Origin: Nymphaea colorata
Taxonomy: Eukaryota > Streptophyta > Magnoliopsida > Nymphaeales > Nymphaeaceae
Direction of reading: 5' to 3'
Assembly (NCBI RefSeq): GCF_008831285.2
Contig: NC_045141.1
Coordinates: 25,595,315 to 25,659,314, forward strand
Length of the DNA stretch: 64,000 bases
Below, piece after piece: positions 48,993-60,100 of this stretch. The position numbers and the translations under genes are program-made. Each line of letters starts with the position of its first letter. Within the stretch, counting starts at the first letter, position 1. The notes under the pieces are model-generated. The model was not told where the DNA came from, searched no databases, and was given only the letters and a program-made list of their open reading frames with translations.

Positions 48993-49046
48993 GATAGACT
49001 GAAATATGGATGTCTGAAAAGATAGACTGAAATATGGATGTCTGAA
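48991..49046. repeat. 28-bp tandem duplication
   Basis: AAGATAGACTGAAATATGGA... occurs at 48991 and again at 49019 with no difference seen. It is a recent local duplication directly after the kinase scrap. Confidence 0.9.
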
Positions 49047-49830
49047 GATATGAAGCCAACAGTAATCACTGCTACCACATCAGCAGTAACCGGGACTAAG
49101 ACAATTATCCATCTTCTAGTGCTTCTGGCGGTGGTTTGCTCAGCAGTTTCGTGCCTGATCCTGCTCCACGGTGAGTCGACAATAAGTTTAACTATAGGCT
49201 CATTTAAGAACGTCTTGGCATCAGTGCCATGCATGTATTTTACAAGCAAGTTTTTGTTGGGTTAGCTTCAATCGTAGGATGATCTGCTTAGGCTATTTTT
49301 TGGCTACAGGAAACCAAAATGGCGACATACGAAAGAAGTAAAGTTTGTTTCTCAAGTATTTCATAAGGTGTGCTTTCGGGATCATCTTCAATTGATACTT
49401 TTTGCACATCTCTGCTGCCGGCTAAAGCCATTAAACCATTTGCTCAATACCTATGAGGCAAAATCCTCCAATTTCCCCATCATAGCCATAGTTCCCCGGA
49501 AACTCGTTTCCCTTTCTCAGGTAATTAATAATATCAACAAAGTGTCAATATGACAAATATAACCACATAAGCCGACCTTCAAACCTAGTAGATTGTTTAT
49601 TGCATATCTTGAAGACAGAAAATCAGACATTCAAGTTACTTCATGAATCGTGAAGCACCTGCTTGCTTCTAAAAGAAACTCATTCCGTGGCCGATATCAA
49701 CAACATAAAACAGGTTACCTCATTTCTAATTACCAAAGTATAGCTTCGGAGATAATCTAGAAAAACAAAGCAAGAAAAAGAAACAAATAAGCCTAAGAAT
49801 ATACCCAACAGAAAGCAAAGAAAAAGATAA
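49047..49830. other. Spacer without recognised content
   Basis: A 75-codon open frame near 49038 with a hydrophobic stretch has no recognisable homology. I see nothing firm here. Confidence 0.4.
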
Positions 49831-50049
49831 TTAATGTGTTGACTTTGCATTCTTCACAAATCGAGCTTCCCGCTCAGTTTTCCTTGGCTAGCATATCTGA
49901 GAAGCAAAGTTAGTAACTTAAAGTGTGTTGAACAACATGAATTAGTGCACAAAAAAGGAAGATCAACTTACAAATATTTCATCCATCTCATCCTCGTTCC
50001 TCTTCCTCTGGAAAGATTTTTTGCCAGTTCTGCTTAGCTTTCTTTCCTC
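49831..50049 (-). pseudogene. Possible last two exons of an unknown gene or gene fragment
   Basis: An exon-like piece (about 49972-50049) encodes the basic-acidic line ERKLSRTGKKSFQRKR then NEDEMDEIF and ends at a GTAAG donor. After a short gap, a TATGCTAG acceptor leads in phase 0 to PRKTEREARFVKNAKSTH and a TAA at 49831-49833. The charged, nucleolar-protein-like composition and matching phase suggest real exons. The upstream side is cut by a repeat at 50070, so this is probably a stranded 3' end. I do not recognise the family. Confidence 0.3.
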
Positions 50050-50069
50050 GCTGCAACCACTCTTGACCG

Positions 50070-50330
50070 AGCACCGGTATAGGCTTACAACGGTGAGCGT
50101 CATCACCTTTGTATCTTGACCACCACCGCTATAGATCTATACCGATTAACAGTCTCCCCGCTGTAGTCGGTTGAGAGTTAGCGGTGATCGGTGATCCTTT
50201 CACCGCAATATATCAATGCGACGGAGGACATCATCGCTGTAGATTACAACGGTGAATATCATCACCGTTAATGCTATCTATGCCGGTGACCTCATCACCG
50301 CTATAGCTTTAGAACATAACGGCAGGCTCA
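50070..50330. mobile_element. MITE-like element built of ACCGCTATAG/ACGGTGA words
   Basis: The sequence ACCGGTATAG at the left and ACCGCTATAG near 50300 enclose repeated words ACGGTGA...ATCACC, CACCGCTATAGA and TATACCG. Many of these are reverse complements of each other, giving a multi-hairpin. It has no coding capacity. It looks like a non-autonomous DNA transposon or its internal repeats. Precise ends and target duplications were not defined. Confidence 0.5.
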
Positions 50331-52159
50331 TATTCCTGTCATACTGCTATTGCTATGCGGTGTTCATTTGTTGAACCGTTCTCTTTTCATTTTTTTAACA
50401 TCCTCACTCACCAACTATTTCAAATACCACTTTGTTGGCTGTAGTATGACTTGTTGAACTCTCTACCCTTCGGGTCTATATGCAATTTGAGTTGTTTGCA
50501 TGTAAAAGTATTGCTTTTATAGTTGTTTTGTGAAAATGTTACAATCACGTCTTTACGTGCAATTTTAAAGAATTCAAGGGTTGTCAATCTTTGCTTGGGG
50601 TGTCTTTGGTTCCTAGACTCAAAACTTCCTCTGTTTTTTTTTTGTACTTTCATTTGGTTGATGAATATTGTCCACATGTGAAGTTTCAAAAAGCAATTAA
50701 CGTCCCATTCAAAAAGTTGGTTTTTTTCTGGCATCAATTAATTTTGCTAGCCGTCAGCACTTGAGGCCACTTCAACATCTAAAGCACGTCTTGGCATCAA
50801 CATATATAATCATCGCTTGATCACATGTTCTATCTACTTGGATATTCATACCCTGCAACACAGAACTACCACCATGTATACATGCTATATCAAATATAGG
50901 AATGTCAAAATTACAGTTACACAATGCAAATGCAAATGAAAACTCTGGGGCAATTTATCCTCATCATCAGAAGTCAGTGGTCTTGGATGCCAATGCGGTG
51001 GTAATGGCAAGGGAACAATCATTGCTTTTGTCGCTGAGTTAAATTCATTTGATGGGTGATATGACACCAAAGCATTCTTGATTCAGGCTTTCGTTCTCGT
51101 GCTTTTTAATTTTCTTGTTAAAATTTCTTTGTTTCATCCATTCTCTACACCATTTTCCTAATCATAGAAGAATTTCAGTTTCCATTCCATCATTTTCCTA
51201 TGATAAACTGTAAAATCAGCTAGACAACAATTGGATTGCAAACTATAACATTCAAAACATTCATTTTTCTGTTAATGTGGCCCTTATAGGCGGGTGTCAC
51301 TTCCCCAAGGGAGTCGTCGTGGCATGATTTACCCCGCAAAACTTGATGGCCCTCATGATTTATTACCGAAGCTTTCAAGCATTTGAGAGATACTTAGTAA
51401 AGAAGATGCACAGTATTTAAATTAAAATGATATGAAAGCATGACATATACAAGTCATCCATTGCTGCTATTGGAGCAGCAAGTTTTCCGTTTCAATCATA
51501 AGTTTTCCGTTTCAATAATGCATAGAAATTCAGCCCATGCATCTATCCACCAAGAATCTCTTAAAAGTGAACAAAAAATGCAGTTTCCAATGGTAAGTCT
51601 AGCTTAATTGAAACAACCAACATCAAAATTCTACATATGACCTGAATTAACGAGCAATGCGAATGATGGATGGATGGTGTGGGTATGCACCAGGTTTTCA
51701 GGTGGGAGATGTCGAAAACGTCTCTCTCGGCCAGGGGACATTCCTAGCTGGACACAACTAAGCACGATGAACATGATACCTGACATAGAATGTGTCAGTT
51801 TCCAATTTTCAGATTATGAAGTACCACATTTTTCAATATCTCTGTGAAAGACCACCACAACCTGTATTGCACTTGTTCTCATTGAAGTTTCCAACATAGC
51901 TGCAATCTCCATAGTCGCCTTTCTAGTGTATGCAAGCCAGGAGTGAAAGTCTGAAACCCTTCAGAAAAGAGCATGGTAGTGTTCATTAGCTTGGGCAGGA
52001 GTGATAATTATTAAATTTGCCTTGAGTGGTGCACTTTTTTCACGAAAAGGGTCGGTCCTGACTTCCCCCCTACATAACTTCCCCTTGCAAATATTTACAT
52101 GGTATTTCTTTTCAAGTGTATGCATGTTTTTTTTTTTCTTGAAACATCATGATGCACAT
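50331..52159. other. Intergenic region
   Basis: AT-rich DNA with only short meaningless frames. No RNA gene or mobile element was recognised. Confidence 0.4.
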
Positions 52160-53944
52160 CACTCGCCAGGCTTCCTGATAAGATAAGGCCTACCAGGTTC
52201 AAAGAATCAGCTCCATTGACATAACCACCATGGAACGTCTCATCTGTTCTGACTTCGAACGCAAGAATCTGATGGCATAACAAAATAAAATGGGAAAAGT
52301 GTATTCAGATCTCAACAGAAACTCCAAAAAAACCCATCAAATTAGAAGAGCACGAAATACACATCACAAGTAAGGACTTAACACCTAGAAAAGGCTGTTA
52401 GTTCTCCCGTGAGATTGCTTTAAGAGAAATGCACCCAACAGAGAGAAACACATACCTCATATCTGCCCTAGAGCCTTTTTGAAATTCCCTATGAGATGAG
52501 ATTACAGAAGGAAGAAATGCCGACACCCTAACCTAGAAGGCGCACAACCATTGCCTGCTTCTATTGATTACCGCATTAAGGAAAGAGAAGGTGAACAACT
52601 CTCTCCCTCTCTCTCGTTGGTGGATGATTCTCACACACTCGCCCGTCGATCTCTCCCAATCTCCGTTGAATTTAGCTAATGTGGATTTATTGAACGTTAT
52701 ATGTTGAATGAAATTGTGTAATGTAGTAAATGTTGGATAAAATCGTATAATTTAGTAAATTTGTTGAACTTGTATGACTAATAACAAAATATGCATGTGT
52801 TAGTATCCTGCCTGTAAGCCTTTGTATAAGGCATAGATTTAGCATGGAATTTTCCAATAAAAAAAAAAGCTCCAAAAGTGTATGGAGGGTAAAAGTATAC
52901 TTTTCCCAGATCATAGCCATGTTTGATGGCTTGGAAGAAATTACCGCTGCACAACAAATGACCATGACACTGTGCCTTTGCTGTGCAGATTTGACGAGTA
53001 GAGTAGTTTATGCACTGTGTGCCTACAAACAAAATGAACCCACAATCTGTGGGCGAAAACACAACATAAGCCTCTCCTTTATCCATTCAACTACATCAGA
53101 TTTCAAATATTTTGGAAAAAACTGAAATCTGAGAAACTGAAACTGAAACTGAAAAAATACTAATTAAATGCAAATAAATGAAGAAGAAACAGTGCCTTCA
53201 CCTGCACAACCTGTGGACCTCGTAGCTTAAGAAATGTAGCATTTGTTTGAGCTGCACAAGCACGTGCCATGAGTGTTTTCCCAGTTTCGAGAGGTCCATA
53301 GAGAAGAATAACCACAGGTGGTTCCATCATTCCATGTGAGTCATAGACAGTGCAATTGCCACAACAAGTTATTGGATCTGAAAATAAAATTACAGCTTTA
53401 AACCTGTCATATCAGAACTAGAAGCAACGGCATCTAACAGTGTGAAAACATTGAGCATATTCCAAGTTTAGGTGAAACATTTTCTCAAAATGTAAACATT
53501 ACCAAGAACAATAAAACCCACGTAACTGATAAAAACTGATTTACTTGCTTCTCTAGTCTTCCTATGTCACTGTAATCTTCTGTCGGTTTTTCGTCCACCT
53601 CCATCGCCTTCGCACGAGAATCATATTCAGATGGCAAAGTGTCCAATATCAAGTAGTTATCTTTACTAACTCCACCTAAATCACCAAGCTTTAGTTTATC
53701 AGGGCCTACAAGTCCAACCGCAGAAAGAAAGATTGTCTACGTGACAGTATTCAGGACCGTATAAGCTTTTGTTAGAACTGAAGATCAGACAATACCATGC
53801 ATGTAGATTAACACAAACAATTACATGATATAACTGAAGCCACAAAGAGAATTGAATTCGTCATTGTCCTTTCAAAGAATGGTTCTCCTTGATCTTCTCC
53901 CTAAGATTGTCCAGTTTGAGATTCGTTCTCTGCATCTCATCCTT
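52160..53944 (-). pseudogene. Decayed copy of proteasome ATPase RPT5 (26S regulatory subunit 6A)
   Basis: Separate minus-strand blocks match RPT5 in the right order. 53882-53944 reads KDEMQRTNLKLDN then REKIKEN (N-terminal coiled coil). 53545-53721 reads [14 protein letters not shown], then [14 protein letters not shown] and [12 protein letters not shown] (the OB-fold region). 53202-53376 reads MTH then [18 protein letters not shown] and TNATFLKL (the AAA ATPase core). 52160-52270 is weaker, like the ATNRADILDP...SGRL line. Introns are retained, so this is a genomic duplicate, not a retrocopy. It is broken. The coding between MTH and the ATPase loop is deleted with a stop and frame change, Walker A reads GPLETGKT instead of GPPGTGKT, and most of the C-terminal half is absent. 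Confidence 0.85.
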
Positions 53945-55499
53945 CACAACAACCCCATGGTTGAAAACCAAGAAAACCGTCACGCAATAGTAAAATGCAA
54001 GAAAGAGACAGAGAGAGAGAGATCTTGGTGAGCCCCTTTCAACCATATATATAACAACAACAATAATAATAATCATCATCGTCATCTGAGACTGAAAAAG
54101 AAGGGTTTGGTCGACCATGAGTTCAAGGTTCACACTGTGAGACCTTAGCCTTTCTTGAAATGGGAAAAATATGTATATATGTATATATATCTACATCATA
54201 AAATTGGGAGAAACACACCTCGAGTCTCGGCCTGTGGTCGCTTCGCTGGTTACCAAGGTTGGCCTGTGAAATTTTTCCGGTCGGACCGAAAACTTAAAAC
54301 AAATGAAAACCTAGGGAAAGGTTTAGCAAAAGAAGTTGGGTACTGGACAGAGGATGTCACCATGGGGTGATGCCTCTCATCCTACCACTGCGGCGGGCCG
54401 GCGATTTGAAACCGCCGGTGATCAGATGTTGCTCGACCCCGTTCGACGCCGGAGATGGCCAGAACGCCATGGAAATTCACAGTGGGAGCAAGGAAAGGTG
54501 GGGAGAGAAAATTGGGGAAAACTGGAAGAAGTTGGGTAAAAGAGGATCTAGTAACAAGAAAAACGACATTTGTCAGTTGTTCACTAATCAATAAATGTAA
54601 ACTTGATGAAAATGAAATTGAGACTAAAAACAACAATGTATGGTCAAATGAATCAAACTGAGCAAATTTTACAACCATTGAACCGTGAATTTTAATCAGC
54701 AATGAGGGCAACGCAGATAGTAAGCTGAACGCGAGCGCCGGATCTGTACTTCGATAAACTTAACAAGAGAAAGCACAAATACAATGAAACTAAACTTATG
54801 GGTGGGGAAGGTTTGCCCAATAAACTTAAGAGACGGAAAATGGTCCTGGACTTCAAGCACGACCTCTGCAACAGAAAAATGTGTTCAAGATCGTTTAATG
54901 ATGAAAAATACTTATGGTTTAATGAAAAAAAGAAAACGTTTTGTGAGGATAAAAAAATAAAAAAAGTAAAAAGACTAAAAAGGATATTTTTACGAATTAC
55001 CAAAATGTCCCTCATTTTTTTTTGTTGGCATATATGGGGACCGTGAAGCAAACATTCGCCAAAGTCGGTGCATTGCATTCAACAGAAAGCATGAAAATTG
55101 TTTGGACCATATATAAGCCCGTGTCAGCTCATATGGATTAATGATTATTTTTTATAATGTTTTAATGAAGATGCGTTATTTATAATATTTGAATGAATAT
55201 GCATTCTAAGGAAGACGCGGAAAAAATAAAATTCACGCGATTATTGAAAAAAGAAAAAAGTTGGACTCAAAAGCTGTTGTAAATTGGAAACAAATAAGAG
55301 CATAATCGATATTTTGAAAATAAGAGGAAGGGAGACATCATAGCATACGTTTTTTTCTCATTGGAAATAAGTGTATGAGTGCATGTCATTGCGAAATTTG
55401 AGTCAATAAAAATGTAAAAGGTATAGAGAAACATCTTCAATTGAAGAACTTAAAAAAGTGTAGAACAAGCGGAAAAAGCCTTTAAGGCGAACAGCCGGG
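53945..55499. other. Intergenic region upstream of the PRP39 gene
   Basis: AT-rich spacer. No gene was recognised. A TATATAAG word at about 55110 is too far from the PRP39 coding start to assign. Confidence 0.4.
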
Positions 55500-55775
55500 A
55501 GCGGAGGCCGACGATCGAAGTAAGTCCGAGCCCACCTCTCCTCGGGTCCAGTGGGTCGGATCCCCTCTTGCCCTTTCTCCCCTCGACACCTTCCTCTCGT
55601 TCACCACTTTAATAAGAGGAGTCGTTCTCTTCCCGCACCCTTCTCGCTGCTTCTTTCTTTATCGTCGGCGCCTCACTCTCCCCGCTCTCCTACCCTCTCT
55701 TTTGGCGCCCATTTCATCACCGTTTCCACATTCCAAGTTTCCGGCAAATTCCAATCTCTCAGGCTCCCCCGCTTC
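55500..55775 (+). other. Probable 5' UTR exon of the PRP39 gene
   Basis: A GC-rich, pyrimidine-rich stretch typical of plant 5' UTRs ends at a good donor, TTCG|GTGAGT, at 55775/55776. The coding exon begins after TTGTTTCAG at 57120. The start of transcription is not defined by me. Confidence 0.5.
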
Positions 55776-55789
55776 GGTGAGTACACTCT

Positions 55790-56746
55790 TCTGCTCTCTT
55801 TTTATGTTTTTTCCTGCTTTCTTTGTTATCTCCTCTTTGTTATCTCTCTCATCCGTTACTTCGTTCTAGGGCTAGGGTTTTCTTTCGTTTGTTTCTTTTG
55901 GTTTTGGTTTTTTCACGTTTTGCTTTTTGTTGAGCTGTCTTAGTTAGTTCCCCTAGATTGAAAACGGAAACCCGATATTTGTTGGTGCCGCGGTTGTGGA
56001 GCTTTCAAGTGGTATCGTCACCCTTCCATTTCGGATGGATGCTTGGGCTGTAAGCTTTATTTTTTTTTTTTATTACGGGATGCCTAGATCGGTTGCTACC
56101 CGGGGTTATTATGGTCGAGCGTTGGTTATCGCATGGTGGTGTTCCAGTTGAGTATGGTCGGGATAAGGGCAGTGAAGTGTTCGGTCTGCCAGTGAGAGAT
56201 TACGTGTTCTAATCATGGGCTGACGAATTGTTGCGCAGGATGGTTAGTAAAAGCATTAGCACTTTTCTCCTTTCTTTTTATGTTTTTTCCCTCCTTTCTT
56301 TGTTGTCTCTTTTTGTTATCTCTCTCATCCGTTACTTCGTTCTAGGGTTAGGGTTTTCTTTCGTTTGCTTCTTTTGGTTTTGTTTTCTCACGTTTTTCCT
56401 TTTGTCGAGCTGTTTTCATTAGTTCCCTTAAGTTGAAAACGGAAAGCCGATATTTGTTGGTACCGCGGTTGTCGAGCTTTCAAGAAGTATTTATCGTCAC
56501 GCTTCCATTTCGGATGGATGATTGGGCTGTAAGATTTTTTTTTTTTTTTCACGGGAAGGGTAGATCGTTTGCTATATTCTGGTTTAGGGCGAGTGTTGGT
56601 TATCACATGGTGGCGGTGTTCCGATTGAGTATGGTCGGGATAAGGGCCGTGAAGTGTTCGGTGTGCCAGTGAGAGATTATGTGTTCGAATCATGGGACTG
56701 ACGATTTGTTGCGCAGGATGGATAGTAAGAGCATTAGCAGTCTGCG
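55790..56746 (+). repeat. Tandem duplication of about 477 bp in the 5'-UTR intron of PRP39
   Basis: Two copies (about 55790-56264 and 56266-56746) share long blocks such as ATCCGTTACTTCGTTCTAGG (55851 and 56327), a T-rich run, and TTGTTGCGCAGGATGG (56229 and 56707), all offset by 476-478 bp. Each copy carries a TAGGGTT-type motif and a GCGCAG potential acceptor. The copies differ at scattered sites, so the duplication is not brand new. Confidence 0.9.
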
Positions 56747-57135
56747 TGTTGAGCGCCTTTTCGTTAAGCAACATGGGTTCGGAGTTTAAGGCTACATATT
56801 GTTGCAGATAGATGAAATGCCTGCTCGTGCATCGATTCTGTAGGTCTAGAATTTGTGTGTCTCGGGTGTATAAAGCAAGGCAACAATTTCTGTCCCTCCA
56901 TTCTGAGAGTGTCTTGGGTGTTACCTTAAAGGTAATAATGATGAAGCTTTGTTGGGGTTCAGAATTGGTAGTCTTCGCTGCTCTTATTCTTCATTATCCA
57001 TTTTCATATTTACTTCTTAATGGATTGATGATGATGAGGATGTGTTTTTCGTTTTTGGGTTGCCAAGGTATTTGAGTTTCTTTCTAGTATTTGATGTTTA
57101 TGTGTTCAAAATTGTTTCAGGGTCACAAAGAGACA

Positions 57136-60100
57136 ATGGGGGACGCGGATCATCCCCACGAACAGTCACAACATGTTGATTACTCTGCTTCAGGCTATAC
57201 GGGTGCAGTACCCATGTCTGCTGAGTTCAATGCTGCTATGGATGGAGGTGCATATCCCACTGATAGTAGAGACAGGCATTTGTCTGCCCATTCAGTTTTT
57301 GAGATTAAAAAAGCTTTCCAATTTTGCAGATGGAAGCACTGCCAAACTAGATGCAACTTCTATGTCACATCAACCTGCATCTGATTCCGCTGCTACTGCT
57401 CCTGATGGAGTAATTGTGGGTCATGGTAATCCTGTAGGAGATAATGCACAAGTTGGTGCCTATGGTTTTGCAAATGGAACCCATGAAAATGAATCGAGGA
57501 ATAATGAAAATGTAATTAAACATAGTGGTGAAAATGGAAATGGTCCTGTGGAAGCAAGGGTTGTGGAACAGCAGTTCGAGGAGGCTACTGGTATTAATTA
57601 TTATGATTTCAAAATGCCTTTGATGTGTGCTCATGTTCTTATTTTTTCTTCCGTTGTTTTATTCTTTGTTACACAGGATGTGCAAGATAACGGTATATCA
57701 TGCTGGTTACATTGCTCTTTATTGTTTGACCATACTTACTTGTTGGGGGATTTGAGCAGTCTGTGCATCAAAGAATGTGGTCCTGCTTGGCACTTTGGTT
57801 CTTATCATTCTTTTTTTTGCGTTTGTTAGCAAAGGGCTATTTTATGGTTTATTTTTTTTGGTGGTATTATTGATTGCATAATTTTCTTTATGGCAGCTGT
57901 TTCTTCAGAAGAAGATCGACTGTGGACCATAGTGAAGGCTAATTCATTAGACTTTAATGCATGGACTGCCCTTATTCAAGAGACTGAGAAAGTTGCTGAG
58001 GTACTTATGTGGTCTTTCCACACTAATATATCATGATGAAGAGGAAATATTTCAATTAAGAAATTAGTTTCTTTCACTGCCACAATTGCAGTAGGGTTAT
58101 TTCATGAATCTGATATCTTGTGCTGCCGTTGATTGTCTTGTTGGATTTCTTTTTAGTTTCTCACTAATAATGGGTGGTTGACTTCGTTAGTTCATTGTAA
58201 GAAATGGCACACTTGCATGGCTAGTTGGGTGTCCAAATGTCATTTTTATTAGTCATGATTGCAGTTTTTTTCCATGAGAAAAAGTTTCCGAATTATATAA
58301 AGGTTCTCAGGTAAAGGGTCTGAGGGTCTGTATTTTATGTTCTGAGCCTGTACATATTGAAGCTCTGAAATGCTTTTAAGCATTGGTCTATCTTGATCTG
58401 CATGAACTCCCAATCATCATCGACACATTTAGTATGCATCCGGATATTGTTAACTTGTGCATTTTTTTTGCTTTATTTTGTACAATCTGGTAAAGTAAAA
58501 ACTTATTCATTTATTTTATTATCAATGAAATATGACTAAAAAGCAGAACTGCAGATTAAGTAAATATCATGAATGTGGTGAAGCGTAACGCAGATTAATT
58601 TTTATACTAAGTAAAGGTTAATGACTCTAAGGTGGATGAGATGGACAGTGACACCTTGTTGGAACGCTGTCGCTTTCCCATTTTTCTCACTCCTTCTTGG
58701 GCGAGAAAAAAGAGTCTTTCTCAGACTGTTTCTTACCATCTTGTCACACCCTTGTAAGTTGTAAGATTTGGTATAATCTTCCTATGTGTTGATTCTTGGG
58801 AAAGATATAAGGAATGAGAATCTTGTGAGTGATTTTAGCATAAGCATCATCAGCAGCTTTATTCTGTCTGAGTTATGCTTTAAAAGTCTTATATTCTGTT
58901 TAGTTTGCGGGATCATATTCATACCATTCAAATCATGTACTGACATTGAGATATTTAGATCCATACTACCGACCTGTTTTACAAGACTGAGTATTTGGTA
59001 ACTCATAAATAAACTCCTGTTAAAAACTAATTCTCAAGATCTGGTTTTGGAATTCAATGGATTTTGCGCACTTCAAATGATACTGCCAAAATGCATGTAT
59101 CTCCTCATATGTCACTATAGGATGAATAAAAATCTATGTAACATGGGTGCGGGGTGCGGAATGCGGCAATTTCCAAAAGAAAATTAGGTGCGGGTGCGGC
59201 GAGAGTATATATATATATATATGTTATTTGTTATATAAGTAATTTTATTTGTCTATATTTTCAAACTTTTTTTAATCAAGGTTACCTTAATCTCATACAA
59301 AATTCAAATTTTATTTAAATAAAATAAGGGGGGAGAAAGAGAAGAGGGAAAAACACAGAGGGGAAAATAGGTGAAAGAAAAAATATGAAAAAGAACGGGT
59401 GTGGTCAGCAGCACCTGATTCGGTTTGACGGAGTCGGGTGTCGTGTCGGTCTGCACCCGCACCTGCATCGGTGCGGGTGTGCCACCATAGTTGGCGCCCC
59501 CGTGTGACTTAGATCCTGTATGTTACTTCCTTCAATATATCATTGAGAAATAGTCTTATAGATTATTTCATTGAATAGTATGCAATGTTGTAAGAAGAGG
59601 TTTGTGGTTTGGTTTTGTTACAATACTGTTTCTCTATATGTCATCCTAGGGAGGTTAATAGGATGGAGATAATTTCTTTGTAAATGGTAGTGTCATCCCT
59701 TTCGGAGGTCTGGAGATGTGCTTGATGTTTTTTTTTGCTTGGTCATCAGATTGTAGATAACTCGTAACAACATTCATATGGATGGCAGTTCAATCTTCAT
59801 TCTCTCGTTAGTAGCACTTGTCTCCATGAAAGACTGTTTTGACATTTGAGTCTGCCTACAACCCTTTAGCTTGTAGCAGGAAGTTATCTCTTCCTGAATT
59901 CAAGTTTGTATAAGGCGTCCCCATTTGTTTTTCATAAGAAATTCATTGTCAATCTGGGGTATTCATTAATTAAAAGAGTATTTTGTATGCATATCTCCAC
60001 CCAGGCAGTCATTGGCCATTTCTGCAGTCTGACTTCACCTTTCTTGGTAGCTAGACTAACAAATGACCCTTAGTTGTGTGCATAATGTACTAATCTATAC

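Noticed and set aside
56388-56774. 128-codon minus-strand frame in the PRP39 5'-UTR intron
   Set aside because: It lies across the tandem duplication, has low-complexity Lys runs and shows no homology.
57672-57700. Possible micro-exon (GATGTGCAAGATAACG) in a PRP39 intron
   Set aside because: It has an acceptor-like ACACAG and a donor-like GTATAT, but inclusion puts a stop in frame and no homologue region is missing.
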